DNA of 64,000 bases, taken from assembly GCA_022376515.1 (NCBI GenBank), contig WTXI01000001.1, positions 62,001 through 126,000 on the forward strand. Direction: 5' to 3'. Position numbers and translations under genes: made by a program. This document shows, one piece after another, positions 9,948 through 21,142 of the stretch. The stretch is from Lactifluus volemus (Eukaryota > Basidiomycota > Agaricomycetes > Russulales > Russulaceae). The stretch's first letter is position 1; each line of letters begins with the position of its first letter. A model generated the notes under the pieces. It ran no database searches. It saw only the letters and a list, made by a program, of their open reading frames with translations, and was not told the DNA's origin.

Positions 9948-11617
9948 TCAAGGTTTATCGATTACTGATTCCATCACCCGTGCCCTCGTGCCTCTCTTCA
10001 CCGTGGTGTTTAGCCGGTTTGAGTGACAGACTGGGGGAGCCCCAACATTTAACTGCTCAAAGAAGGTTGCTGGCCCCGCAGCGGTGATGCCAACTTTGGG
10101 TGCACACCTCTTGGCCGCCTTGAGGGGGGTAGTGGGTGGTGGGTCGACTTTAAATGTGGGGGGGGCAGTGGGGGCTTTTGATGGAGCCTTCGGCTTGTTC
10201 GAGGTGGCAGGGGGTTTGGCTTTACCCTTACCCTTAGTGTTACGGCTCGACTAGGGCCAGGTCCCAACAAGGGTTCAAGTGGTTCTGGTCTCTCCTAAGA
10301 CCTAGGCTCAGGGTTACTCAAGGTAATGACGCGCAGAGCCCTGTGGTGTTGTAGCACAACCACCAAGCTTCAGTAGCCTTATTAGGGCGTATAGGAGGGT
10401 AAGAGAAAAAGAGAGAAGGAGGAGAGGAGAGTTTGGTCTTTCAGGAGAGTAAAACAAGTCGATTGGAGTCAAAGCCAAAGCTGGGGTACGAGCTACCAGC
10501 TGAGGCCTACTTATACAATCTACGCTAATTGTTCTACCAAACTAGGGCGGACAATGAGCAAGATACCATGAACAATAGACAACAAGAACAATAGAGACTC
10601 GAGACAATAACACTGGACCAGAACGGGATGAACAATAGGACGTCGAGACAATAGATCAGTCAGCACAATAGGAGCAATGTGGAAGGGACGTCATCAGGAT
10701 GAGTAAGCGTGTTTAGGAAGCCTAAGGTCCAACTTGTCTGGCATTCCGTAACACTTAGCCTCTCCTCCCTTCCTGCTCGCCTCCTTGGAAATAGGGCATC
10801 GGTGTCACTTCTGGGCCTTGCGAGAGCCAAACTTACGTCTGCACTTCTCGCATGCCCGTTGTGATTGGCCTCCAGCGGCTTCTTTGGCCACTCGTCGGCG
10901 TTCTCGCCTCAATGCGTGATTCCTTTTCTGTGCAAGGCGTTTCTTCTCCTTCTGGGCCTTGGCTGCAAGGCTCGGGCCCTTTGTGAGGTCGAAAAAGGCT
11001 TTGGGGGCCTCTCCGTTAAGTGTTTCTAAGATGTATGCGAACATCACCTTTTTCACCTTCTGGAGGGGGTGAGGCACAAGCGCAACAGCGCACTTGACCA
11101 GGTGGGCGTGGTACAGGGGATTAAACTCTACCCAAAAAAATTTTCCATTCTCAGCTTTTTGAGCTGAGATGACATTGGCCATGAGGTGGTCCCGAGAGAG
11201 GAACCAGCGATGTCAGAAGATGTTGTGAATGTCAAAGACTGAAAGCTCATCATTCGCAGTAAGAGCCCTGTGTGGGGGAAGTTTCTCTTTTGGTGGGAAG
11301 TAAATGGGTTCCTGCGAGAGAGCACCCCCCCTACCAGCCGTATCCACTGGGGGGGGTATCAACTTGGGGGTTGAAGAGGGCTGAGAAATGGGGGTCCCAG
11401 TCAAAACTGGTGGTGAAAAATCCTGGGAATTAGTGCCAGCCTTGTCCTACGAGCCTGAAGGCCAGGGAGGTGCCACAGAGGGAGTGGGAGGATTGAAGGA
11501 TCTCATTGTCGCGGTCTCTACCAGCTGCTTCCAACTGGCTGCCCAGAGAGTGGAGCCCAGGTTGCCAAGCTTAAGGGAAGGGGAGAGAGGGGAGTGAGAC
11601 AAAGGGGGGGAGGACAT
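9948..11617 (-). pseudogene. Retroposon zinc-finger protein, copy 2 (broken)
   Basis: The start codon is 11617 and the stop near 9948 (ending ESVIDKP). The frame has an internal TGA near 11213 directly after LSVFDIHNIF and is interrupted by the solo LTR in the tail. The central domain (HLVKCAVALVP, VKKVMF, KAFFDLTKG) and finger CEKCRRKF...RKAQK are kept. This copy is dead but close to copy 1 in sequence. Confidence 0.7.
10238..10753 (-). mobile_element. Ty3/gypsy solo LTR (516 bp), TSD CTTAG
   Basis: The LTR begins TGTTACGGCTCGAC and ends CATTCCGTAACA in plus orientation. CTTAG occurs at 10233-10237 and 10754-10758. It matches the LTR at 58482-58996, in the opposite orientation. It is inserted in the Lys-rich tail region of the copy-2 retroposon ORF. 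Confidence 0.9.
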
Positions 11618-12944
11618 TGTCAAAAAATCGATGGTGGTGGTAAGAAGTCAAGAAGGCTTGAATACAGAGCTTTTGGAGTTTGTTGTGAAGCGAATCTGGA
11701 ACTTCATAGTCTCTGCAGAAGTCCTCGAGAGACATCTTCGGCCATTTCGAGGGGTTGACAGTCCTCCGAGTCTTCAGAGATTCTGGTACATGCGTGGCTG
11801 TACCAGGCTGCACCAGTGGACCACGAAGGAGTTTCACAAGGCCATTGAAGCTAACATAAACGTTCAAACCAGTACTCACAGTGCTAGCTGCAGCACGGCG
11901 CTTCACCATTGTGGTGATGTCAGCGGTCGCATTTGTCATCGCAGAATCGAAAATCTTCATATTTGGTGGGTTTTGTTCATCAATGCCTTCGAGACCAGAA
12001 TCCTATAGAATGATGCATCAAAAGAGCAATAGATGTATGGGGTACTCAGAATCTGACAATAGCAGCTGCCCTGGTTCAGAGATGAAGGTGAGTAAGGTGT
12101 ATATGTGTCAATTTGTCAGGCTGAACCCAACATGGGCCAGTGAAAGAGCACTTGCGGTCTTCACACATATGTACTTCTGTGAGGCGCTTGATGATCGTAT
12201 CTTGGTTTTTCTCCTCATCGGTTGGAACATGCTTTGCATATAGTTAGCAAGCGGTGGTAGGACCACAGGCAATGTTACATACCTTCTTCTTCTTCTTTCT
12301 CTTCTTCTTTGGTCTCTCATCCTCTTCATCTGAGGTCTCTGAGTTTGATTGATCTGGTAAAATCTCATCCTCAACCTTCTGTGTCAAGAATCAAAGTCAG
12401 CCTGCCATGCCTGTATCAGTGTGTTGGTTGGCTATGCTCACCTGCTTCTCCCTAATTACCAGTTTTCCCTGTGCTGTTGCTTTTTTACTTGCTTCCTCAA
12501 GGAAAGTTTTCCAATCATCTTTAGAGCAAAGCTGGACATCCTTCAGTTGGGTGCGTGGAATGGTGTACTCGAGTGAAACAGAGCAGTAGTTTCTTCTTCC
12601 ATACCCCCATGCTCATCTAGACCCCCTTTGCATAAGTCCCTCCAGTTCAAGGCTTGACCAATGATTCGAACGAGGCCGTCAATAAGTTTTGTGTTCTTGT
12701 GGATGTAGACCACTTGGGTGGTGATGGGTGGTTTTGCATTAGTGTGCCTCTTCTTTTCACCGGCTTTTGGAGGCTGAAGAATGCTAACAAGCGAGACACT
12801 GATCTGGATGCCTTTTCCATCGTTGTATGCACTCACTGATGGATGGTCGATATCAGTAGACATGTAGACTTGTATACAGATGAACAACTCACCATTGTCA
12901 TCCTCAGGTTCACTTTCAGAACTATTGTGATGCAAGTTGGACAT

Positions 12945-13175
12945 TGCGTTGGAGGGATAAGCAGTGTTGAGGTGCTGAGCTCAGGCATAATATGATGTGT
13001 TGCAGAGCTGAGGACAAACATTAAAGTTTTATTTTTATTTATTTACACGAGTGCCATTATTTACAAAAAGAGCAATAAATGAATCCCAATTTTAAAAGCA
13101 GTAATATCATAGTTGTTAAAATGAAACAGAGTTGTTATGCGAAAATATCCAAAAGATACATCTTGGTGGGTTCTC
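12945..13175. other. Stretch without recognisable gene
   Basis: AT-rich sequence upstream of the PB1/SAM-like gene start and beside retroposon copy 3. It presumably holds the relic promoter of that gene, but no motif stands out. Confidence 0.35.
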
Positions 13176-13189
13176 ATCCTGGGAAATTT

Positions 13190-14624
13190 GAGCATGAACT
13201 TTTCTCTTATTGAGATGGGTTTAGGGGATTGCCCTATGTACCGTGTCGTAACTATACAGTGTCCGCTATGTGTAGCTACTCTTGCAATTTGTCCAGTAAC
13301 CCTCTTCTTGTCCTGTGTTTCGTCTCAGTGTTGAGCCGGGCTGAGCGGCAGTCGGAGGTCTCCTCGTGTGGCTGGTCTGAGGCTAGCGCTCTGCTGTATG
13401 TGTGGTGGGGGAAGTGCGTCTCTGCACTCTGCCAGGGGCCAGAAGTAGACGTTGTCGGCTTCGGTTCTTGAGGCTTCAATGTTGAGCTTGTCTTTTTCTT
13501 CTTTTTCAATGGATGTTGGTCTTGCATCTTCTTAGCCTGAGGTGGAATGGTGGTCATGGTGCTGATGGGGGGGGCAGGGGGAGCATCTCGAGTATTGGGG
13601 ACCAGCTTGTTCAGCTTTGGGGCGGCTCTGGACTTGCCTTTGCTGCTCACCTCCCCACTCTCATTGCTTTCCCCCTTGGAGAAAGGGCATAGGTGTTGCT
13701 TGGCAGCCCTGCATGACGCAAACTCTTGCTTGCAGTACTTGCATGACTGTTGTGGTTTGCCATTGGCCACATCAACAGTGGCTTTCTGGCGTGCCTGCCT
13801 CGATGCGCGATTCCTTTTCCATGCAAGTCGCCTCTTCTCCTTCAGAGCCAGAGTTGCTACCCTCTGACCCTTGGTGAGGTCGAAAAAGGCTTGAGGGCCC
13901 TCTCCGTTCAGAAGCTCTAAAATAAATCCAAACATTACCTTTTTCACCTTGTTGAGGGGGCAAGGCACAAGCGCAACAGCGCACTTGACCAGGTGAGCAT
14001 GGAACTGGGGAGCGAACTCAACCTAAAATTTTTTTCCGTCTTTGGACTTTTGGGCTGAAATGATGTTAGCCACAAGGTGGTCCCGTGATAAGAACCAACA
14101 ATGGCGGAAGATGTTGTGGATGTCAAACACTGATAGCTCATTAGCCGCAGAAAGTGCCCTTTGGGTTAGGGTTTTGCCCTTTGCCCTAGGGGTCGTGCCC
14201 GCCTTGCCCTTCACCTGGGGAAATGCCGGTGGGTTCAGGGTGTGGAGAATTGGGCTGTGAAATGGGGGTCCCAGTGCAAAACAGCGTAAAAGGCATCTGG
14301 GAGTTTGATGTGCCAGCCTCGCCCAGTGAGCTGAGTGGCTTGGGGGGGGCTACAGAGGGAGTAGGAGGGGGGTCAACGGCTTGGGGGACAAAGGTGGCTC
14401 TAAGGGCCACCTCAACCACGTCTGAACCATCGTCAAGGCGATGTCCTCGCTGGATGTCGTCTGGGATGTTGCAGACAACCTCCAGGGCTGCTTTTATTGC
14501 CTCAGCAGCGCCGGGAGTACCTAAAGTGCAGTCGTCCTTGGCTTTGTTGAGAGACTGAATGTCGAGAATGGGAGGATAAGACATTGAGGAAAATCGATGA
14601 TGGTGGTAAGAAGTCAAGAGGCTT
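13190..14624 (-). mobile_element. Retroposon copy 3
   Basis: The target duplication ATCCTGGGAAATTT (14 bp) lies at 13176-13189 and 14625-14638. The 5' end again has the CTTCTTACCACCATCATCGA block. The A-tail has decayed. The 3' region (TGTCGTAACTATACAG, GTAGCTACTC) is shared with the nested copy at 16930-21713, defining a second subfamily. Confidence 0.8.
13276..14584 (-). pseudogene. Retroposon zinc-finger protein, copy 3 (frameshifted)
   Basis: The start is 14584 and the stop 13276. A frameshift separates the Pro-rich N-terminus from the central domain near 14200, and a TAA interrupts it near 14022. The finger reads CKYCKQEFASCRAAKQHLCP. The tail is longer than in copy 1 and Lys/Pro-rich, ending RRGLLDKLQE. 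Confidence 0.65.
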
Positions 14625-14639
14625 ATCCTGGGAAATTTC

Positions 14640-14921
14640 ATAAACACATATAATTTTATAGTACTTAGATAGTGTTTCTTTTCTCGCACTGAGCATTTTG
14701 TAACAAAAGACACACCTTTTAACATTGTCACGTTGTTGGTATTGGTGAGAGGTTCAACTGAATCAACTGAATCAGTGTTTGTGACTGTTGTCACAGCACT
14801 AAAAAGGAAAGCACTCTTAACAGAGTTACTGGCAGGGCCAAAGTAATTAACCCAGACCCACTTATAAAATACCTAACTTTGTTCTATCACTTGGTGGCCA
14901 TAGCAGATGACATAAGTACTC
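14640..14921. other. Spacer between retroposon copies 3 and 4, no gene seen
   Basis: The copies are separated by ordinary AT-rich sequence that belongs to the pre-insertion locus. No coding exon is supported. Confidence 0.4.
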
Positions 14922-14933
14922 ACTTTTTTTTTT

Positions 14934-16233
14934 TTTTTTTGGAATAACTTTTATTAAGCGGGTTCAGGTTACAAATATCCTATATACTGCGTTCAAGTCC
15001 TGACAGTAATACTACTCAAGTCCTGTCATATTACTGAGTCCATTAGCCCTCTCCTAGTCTTCTGCTTCTCATTGGTGTTGAGCCGGGTTGAGCGTCAGTT
15101 GGAAGTACCCTTGTAACGCTGGTCAGACGCAAACTCTCTGACTGTAGTGTGGGATGGGGTGAGACCAGATGATGCCACCTTGAAGGCACTGGATGGAGTG
15201 TTTGGCCTCTTGCAGGCATTTTGCTTCTTCTTTTTCTTTGAAGCTTTAGTCTTGAGCATCTTTGCAGTTTGCAGAGCAGTGGTGGCCAATGGAGTGACCA
15301 TGTTGGAGGGTGCGGTGGGGTTTGGGGGGGCCTGGCTTGTCCGGCCTTGCATGGGTGGTGGTTTTACCCTTGCCCTTTGCATCCCCACTCTTTCCGCTCT
15401 CCTCCATGGAAATAGGGTATCAGTGTCGCTTTGCAGCTTTGCGGGATGTGAACTTACATCCACATGTCGGGCATTGCCATTGTGGTCTGCTGTTAACAGC
15501 TTCTTCAGCCACTTTTTGGCGATCTCGCCTCGATGCGCAGTTCCTTTTCTGTGAGAGTCGCCTCTTCTCCTTTTGGGCCTGCATAGCTCTCTGCTGGCCT
15601 TTTGAGAGGTCGAAGAAGGTTTGCGGGCCTTCCTGTTAAGAAGCTCTAAGATATATCTGAACATCACCTTTTTCACCTTATCAATGGGGCGAGGCACAAG
15701 CGTGACAGCGCACTTGACCAGGTGAGCATGGAATTGGGGAACGTACTTAACCCAGAAAAATTTTCTGTCCTTGGCCTTTTGAGCTGAGAGGGCCTTGGCC
15801 CTGAGGTTGTCCACTGAGAGGAACCAGCGACAACGAAAAGGTGTTGAGGATGTTGAAAATGGAGAGTTCGGCATCCTCAGAAAGTGCCTTCTTCTTTACA
15901 AGCTTTTTCCTGGGAGAGAAGTAGTGAGGTTCAAGGGAGGGCTCTGCCCCGCTGGCCAAAGTATCCAAGGCGGGTGTTTGAGTGGGCTGAGAAATGGGAG
16001 TCTCAGTGAAAACCTGGGGAGGTAAAAAATCATGAGAAATGGAAGGGCCAGTCTTATCCTGCGGTCTTGACAGGGGCTCAAGCAGGAGCCGTGGTCCTAA
16101 GAGGGGCCAGGGAGGTGCCACAGAGGGAGAGGGAGGGGGAAACTGAAACCTAGAGGTTACAGCAGGTGTAACGGGGGGGAAGTCATCGTGAGAAAAATCA
16201 ATGGTGATGGTGGTAAGAGACCAAAGAGGAATA
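14934..16233 (-). mobile_element. Retroposon copy 4
   Basis: The target duplication ATAAGTACTCAC lies at 14922-14933 and 16234-16245, with an oligo(T) run of about 18 directly inside the left one. An AATAAAAG signal precedes the tail on the minus strand. The 5' leader has the shared CTTACCACCATCACCATTG block. Confidence 0.85.
15095..16186 (-). pseudogene. Retroposon zinc-finger protein, copy 4 (frameshifted)
   Basis: The start is 16186 and the last stop 15095. The central domain is present (WFLSVDNLRAKALSAQKAKD, HLVKCAVTLVP, VKKVMF), but the frame shifts both before and inside it. The finger (CPTCGCKFTSRKAAKRHR) is now read in another frame and has lost its last Cys (RYP instead of RCP). The tail retains the Lys cluster and ends near SNE-like residues. 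The copy is dead. Confidence 0.65.
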
Positions 16234-16415
16234 ATAAGTACTCACATTAAAGCAGATCAGAAGAGATATCAAGACTGGTACCTTACTTTAAAAAATGGTT
16301 TCAATGCTAAAGCAATAAAGCTGCAGCTGCAGAAGTAAACAAAAAATAGCTCCTTTAGAAGGCTAAACAACTTGAGACACTCATATACTAGCATGAGAAT
16401 AAGATAGTAGCCCAA

Positions 16416-16587
16416 CATCAGGAAAACCCATTTGGCCTTAAACTGTATTAGATGCTCCTTAAAGCTTACTTAAGATGTTGGTAATTAGATCCTCAACTTA
16501 CCAACATTGAGGATCTAATTACCAACATCTTAAGTAAGCTTTAAGGAGCATCTAATACAGTTTAAGGCCAAATGGGTTTTCCTGATG
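16416..16587. mobile_element. 172-bp foldback element with CATCAGGAAAA ends
   Basis: This is an almost perfect palindrome: CATCAGGAAAACCCATTTGG at the left is mirrored at the right, and the arms meet near 16500. Its termini match those of the CT-rich element at 4434-5902, so the two could use one transposase. Arm-truncated relatives lie at 30298-30412 and 46373-46512. Flanks are AA on both sides. Confidence 0.75.
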
Positions 16588-16779
16588 AAGTGAGAAGTCA
16601 AGGTATAGATTACTTTGTCACAACTGGGCAGAGGCTGTTACAGTTATGTGGACTTGTTCTTTGTAGGGCCATTCATTTTTTGACTGATACTTTTCTTGGT
16701 TTACTTTACTTTGATCTTAATCTCTACCTTTTTGGCCAGCCCCCTATTTCACTTCTAGGGGCTGTGTATTGATTCTTTT

Positions 16780-16905
16780 GGCTTAGTTGACTCATATACA
16801 TTGACTTAGTTCTTTAGTTAACATTACTAACTCAGTTCTTAAGTTATCAGAACTGAATCAGATACTTAGTCAATAGTCCTAACTATGTGTTTCCCCTATA
16901 GAATA
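16780..16905 (+). mobile_element. LTR fragment of the 6639-7572 family
   Basis: The palindromic CAGTTCTTAAGTTATCAGAACTG-type block followed by TAGTCAATAGTCC matches the U3 part of the solo LTR at 6639-7572. Only about 125 bp remain and no target duplication is seen. Confidence 0.5.
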
Positions 16906-17488
16906 CATCAGAAAAACTCATCTGGCTGTGGAGTCTATGTACTGTGTCGTAACTATACAGTATCTGCTATGTGTAGCTACTTATGCAATTTGTCCAGTAA
17001 CCCTCTTCTTGTCCTGTGTTTTGTCTCAGTGTTAAGTTAGGCTGAGCAGCAGTTGGAGGTCTCCTTGTATAACTGGTCAGAGGCTAGCACTCTGCCAGGG
17101 GCCTGGAGTAGATGTTGTTGGCATTGGTTCTTGAGGCTTTGATGTTAAGCTTGTCTTCTTTTTCTTTTTCAATGGATGTTGGTCTTGTATCTTCTTAGCC
17201 TGAGGTGGAGCAGTGGTTATGGTGCTGATGGGGGGGGGGGGGGGGGGGGTGGGGGGAGTGTCTCAAGTCTTGGGGGCTGGCTTGTTTAGCTTTGGGGCAG
17301 CTCTGAACTTGCCTTTGCTGCTCACCTCCCCACTCTCATCACTTTCCTCCTTGGAGAAAGGGCATTGGTGTCTCTTGGCAGCCCTGTGTGATGCAAACTC
17401 TTGCTTGCAGTACTTGCATGACCATTGTGGTTTGCCATTGGCCACATCAACTGTGGCTTTCCAGTGTGTCTGCCTTAATGTGCAGTTT

Positions 17489-19022
17489 TTTTTTTTTTTT
17501 GAAGCATTTTCTATTAACTAGACAGATTTCTGGGGAACGCCCACTATACCGTGTTAAAGTCCTAACAGAACTACTACTGTACCTAAGACTTATCACTTGT
17601 CATGTAAAGTGTCCATCAGCCCACGGCACATCTGGCGCTTCTTTGCAGTGTTCAACCATTCCGAACGCCTGTCCACGGTACTCTCATAGGGCTGGTCAGA
17701 AGCAAGCTCTCTGGCCATCATGTGTACAGGGGGTCGACTAAAAGCTGCTCTTATAGCACTGGAGGGGGCCTCAGGCACTTTTGGGGCAGCCTTCAGCTTC
17801 TTCTTTTTCGGGGGTGTTTTTGGCTTCGACGTCTTTGCAGCTTGCAGAGCCGTAGTGGCTGAGGGAGTGAGAGAGGGGGCAGAGGGTGCGGTAGTGGTGT
17901 TGGGGGCTGGCTTGTTCAGTTTAGGGGGGGCGTCAGCTTTACAGTACCTTTGCCCTTCCCATCCCCACCCTTCCCGCTCACCTCTTTGGATAAAGGGCAT
18001 CGGTGTCTCTTCGTGGCTTTGCGAGAGGTGAACTTGTGTCCGCACTGCTGGCATTGCTGTTATGGTCTGCCTTTGACTGCTTCTTCCGCGGTCTTCTGGC
18101 ATTCTCGCCTCAATGCACGATTTCTTTTCTGTGCAAGTCGCTTCTTCTCCTTTTGGGCACAGGTTTGATGCCGTTGACCTTTGGTGAGATCGAAAAAGGC
18201 CATTGGGCCTTCACCGTTGAGAAGCTCTAAAATGAAACCAAACATCACCTGTTTCACCTTTTTGATGGGGCGAGGCACAAGTGCAACAGTGCACTTGACC
18301 AGGTGAGCGTGGAACTGGGGAGTAAACTCGACCCAGGAAATTTTTCTGTCTTCGGCCTTTTGAGCCAAGAGGGCATTTGCCTTGAGGTGGTCCACAGAGA
18401 GGAACCAACAACGATGGAAGATATTGTAGATGTCGAAGACGGAGAGTTCTTCATCTACAGCAAGTGCCTTCTTCTTGGCAAGCCGCTTGCCCAGGGGAAA
18501 GTAGCAAGTCGAGGGAAGGGGCTCTGCCCCACCATCCAAAGTATCCATGGCGGGCGTTGAGGTGGGCTGAGAAATGGGAGTCCCAGTAAAAACCCTGGAA
18601 GGGTAAAATTCGTGGGAATTAGAAGGGCCAGACTCGTCCTGCTGTCCAGTAGGGGACAGGAGAGGGGCCTCCGAGAGAGAGGGAGGGGGAACACTGGCCA
18701 CCGCCAACAACCGAGCCAACCGGGTTGTTGCTTCCGAGGGGGTTGCAGTAGCCGGGGCAGGGAGGGGGGGCAGGGAGGGGGGGAAAGTTGCTGATGTGGC
18801 CGCTAGGAGAGCTGCCTTGAGGGCAGCCTCCGCCGCAGCGTCGTCCCTGATGGGCATGTTCTTCAGGACTGCGCGAGCAGTTTTCAGGGCTTCCCAGGCA
18901 CCTGGAATGCCAGACTCGGCGCCTGTGTGAGCTTGTTGATAGTCGACTTTGCAGAGGATGGGGGGGTAAGGCATCGTGGGAAAAACAACGATGATGGTGG
19001 TAAGAGACCAAGAAGGAATGTC
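17489..19022 (-). mobile_element. Retroposon copy 5, inserted in copy 3b
   Basis: The target duplication AATGTGCAGTTT lies at 17477-17488 and 19023-19034; the oligo(T) run continues from the left one. The leader has the shared CTTACCACCATCATCG block. The target is the basic-linker coding region of an older retroposon of the same superfamily. Confidence 0.85.
17593..18974 (-). pseudogene. Retroposon zinc-finger protein, copy 5 (best-preserved N-terminus)
   Basis: From ATG 18974 the frame is open for about 305 codons to a TAA near 18060, covering the whole Pro/Ala-rich N-terminus and the central domain (LSVFDIYNIFHRC, HLVKCTVALVP, VKQVMF, MAFFDLTKG). Just past that TAA, in the same frame, is the finger CQQCGHKFTS...KRHRCP, then a frameshift near 17945 into the Lys-rich tail ending MDTLHDK. 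One stop and one frameshift therefore separate it from a complete protein of about 460 aa. It gives the best view of the N-terminal half. Confidence 0.7.
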
Positions 19023-19285
19023 AATGTGCAGTTTCTTTTCCATGCAAGTCACCTCTTCTTCTTCAGAGCCAGAGTTGCCACCCTTGGTTCCTTGGTGAGA
19101 TTAAAGAAAGCTTGAGGGCCATCTCTGGTAAGAAGCTCTAAAATGAATCTAAACATCACCTTTTTCACCTTGTTGAGGGGGCAAGGCACAAGCACAATAG
19201 CACACTTGACCAGGTGAGCATAGAACTGGGGAGCAAACCCAACCCAAAATTTTTTTCTGTCTTCAGCCTTTTGGGCCAAAATGAT

Positions 19286-21142
19286 AAGTCCCCCTCCTCT
19301 CCCCCCGGATGACAACCAAACAACACCATGTGATTTCCATTTTTGGTGACGGGAATGACTTGACTTAGCCAAGTTTTCTGCTGTGACTTCGACTTAGCCA
19401 CAGCTCTTAGTTGACTTCAGCCACACAAATAAAAAATTTCCTTTTTTATTTTTTTTACCTCCTAAGTTGTACAATCATTATGTTTATCTTGGGCTGGGAG
19501 ATTCACTTAAATGGCAACTTAGATCTGTGCTTACCAAAAGTTTTCATGTTACAGCTCGACTGGGGCCGGGTCTCAACAAGGGTTCGAGTGGTTCTGGTCT
19601 CTTCTAAGACCTAGGCTCAGGGTTACTCTAGGTAATGACGCGCAGAGCCCTGTGGTGTTGTAGCACAACCACCAAGCTTCAGTAGCCTTATTAGGGCATG
19701 TAGGAGGATCAGAGAGAAAGGGAGAAGGAGGAGAGGAGAGTTCTGTTATCCAGGAGAGAGAAACAAGTCAATTGGAGTCAAAGCCGAAGCTGGGGTACAA
19801 GCTACCAGCTGAGGCCTACTTATACAATCTATGCTAATTGTTCTACCAAACTAGGGTGGACAATAAGCAAGAGGTCAAGAACAATAGGGAACAAAAACAA
19901 TAGGGACTCAGGACAATAACGCTGGACCAAATGGGACGGACAATAGGAAACCAAGACAATAGAACAGTCAGCACAATAGAAACAATGTGGAAGGGACATC
20001 ATCAGGATGAGTAAGTGGGTTAGGGAAGCATAAGGTCCAATGTGTTCTGCATTCCGTAACATTTTAAGCACACAAATTTAAGCAATAAAATTCATATATT
20101 TGAGGCTAAACTACAACATGAATCACTATCTAGGACTATGTACAGGAGGATCCAATGGTTTCACTGGCCTTGGTGGAACAGCTCTGGCAGGGGTGGGGGC
20201 TGCAGGGTCATGGGGAGGAGGTTGTGGTAGAGGCGCGGGAGAGGGCACAAGGCGTGGGAGCCACAAGAGAATGTGCTGGGTATGGGAGGAGGCACGCACC
20301 ATGGGAAGTGCAGAAGAAGGCACATAGCGTGGGAGGAGGTGTGGGAGGTGCGGGAAGTGTAGAAGGAGGAGACGCAAGCGGCATGAAAGATGTGAGAGGC
20401 GCAAGGCGCGCAGGAGGTGCATGTGGCATGAGATGTGCAGGAGGTGTGGAGGCAGTAGTTCAGGCGGCAGAGGCAGAGGCGCTGGAGAAGGTGGTCAAGG
20501 TAGCAGAGGCGGAAGGCAGCAGAGGCAGAGGAGGAGGAGGAGGAGGCAATGAAAAAAAGTCAGCATACATTGGGGCAGGGCAGGTGGCATAACAATGTAC
20601 TGGTGAGGAGATAGAGAAGGTGTTGGTGTAGGCAGCGTGACACCGTGGACCACCCTGTCCAGGAGGCACGCAATGTGGTGGAGGTGAAAGCAGGAGATAG
20701 CACAGGCGCAGGAGGCACAGGAGGATGCGGCAGAGGTAGAGATAGAGGAAGTGGAGGGGGATGCAGATGATGAAAGGGAGAGAAGGAAAATCAAAGAAAA
20801 AGAAATGTCAGTGTGAGAAGTCAAAAAAACAAAACACGCAACACACTGTTGACCATGCTTACAGAGGCATGGGAGGGTGACAGGCTGCCAAAGGGCAGTG
20901 ATTGCAGCAACAGAGAGGCAGGTGTGGCAAAGAGAGAGAGGACAGCGAGAAGGGGGGAAGCAGCAACAGTGAGAGTGAGAAGGGGGAACATAGCAACAGA
21001 GGGGGGAAAGCAAACACATTACTGGCTCTGGCTTTCATATTGACTTTGAGCTGGGCCGCCATAACACTAGCTACAAATGGTAATTGTAAGACATCACATG
21101 ACTTTGTTTGGCTGTCGTCCAGGGGGAGAGGTGGGCCAGCTC
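19286..21142. mobile_element. hAT-like TIR element with CT-rich core, carrying a solo LTR
   Basis: The 8-bp duplication AAAATGAT lies at 19278-19285 and 21143-21150. The ends are inverted repeats of about 45 bp (CTCTCCCCCCGGATGACAAC at the left against CTCTCCCCCTGGACGACAGC on the other strand). The core is the same CT-rich family as at 4740-5620, in reverse orientation, and keeps its flanking motif GATCTGTGCTTACCAAAAG. A gypsy solo LTR interrupts it at 19547-20061. No transposase is encoded. Confidence 0.75.
19547..20061 (-). mobile_element. Ty3/gypsy solo LTR (515 bp)
   Basis: It starts TGTTACAGCTCG and ends TTCCGTAACA. Flanks are TTTCA (19542-19546) and TTTTA (20062-20066), a duplication with one change. 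The uninterrupted relative at 5685-5700 shows the empty site CAAAAGTTTTCAAGC-like sequence, confirming the insertion point. Confidence 0.85.

Larger units (their letters stand above)
9817..11656 (-). mobile_element. Retroposon copy 2, inserted in the PB1/SAM-like gene
   Basis: The target duplication CTTGAATACAGAGCTTTT (18 bp) lies at 9799-9816 and 11657-11674, with oligo(T) (the A-tail on the minus strand) starting inside the left one. The 5' end has the shared CTTCTTGACTTCTTACC. A gypsy solo LTR at 10238-10753 interrupts its 3' half. The 3' UTR is nearly identical to that of copy 1 (GGTACCGACTCTCTTGTAGG), so copies 1 and 2 form one subfamily. Confidence 0.85.
9671..12944 (-). pseudogene. Multi-exon PB1-like/SAM-like gene relic, split by a retroposon
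   Basis: Reading from ATG 12944, exons carry an acidic start (SSESEPEDDN), a PB1/ubiquitin-like stretch (YTIPRTQLKDVQL, DDWKTFLEEASKKA, LVIREKQ), an acidic-to-basic tract (SETSDEEDERPKKKRKKK), a small Cys region (MCEDRKCSFTGPCW) and a C-terminal SAM-like fold (MSLEDFCRDYEVPDSL, KLCIQGLHALC, ISDDDLRQEGGLALGELG). Several introns of 43-50 nt can be placed, for example GTATGT...GCAAAG near 12240-12285. Retroposon copy 2 (9817-11656) is inserted within the SAM-like part, between KLCIQ and GLHAL. Nonsense codons near 9770, 12030 and 12070 look like TGG or CGA changed by single transitions. I know this domain order from repetitive agaricomycete proteins but not its function. Confidence 0.6.
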
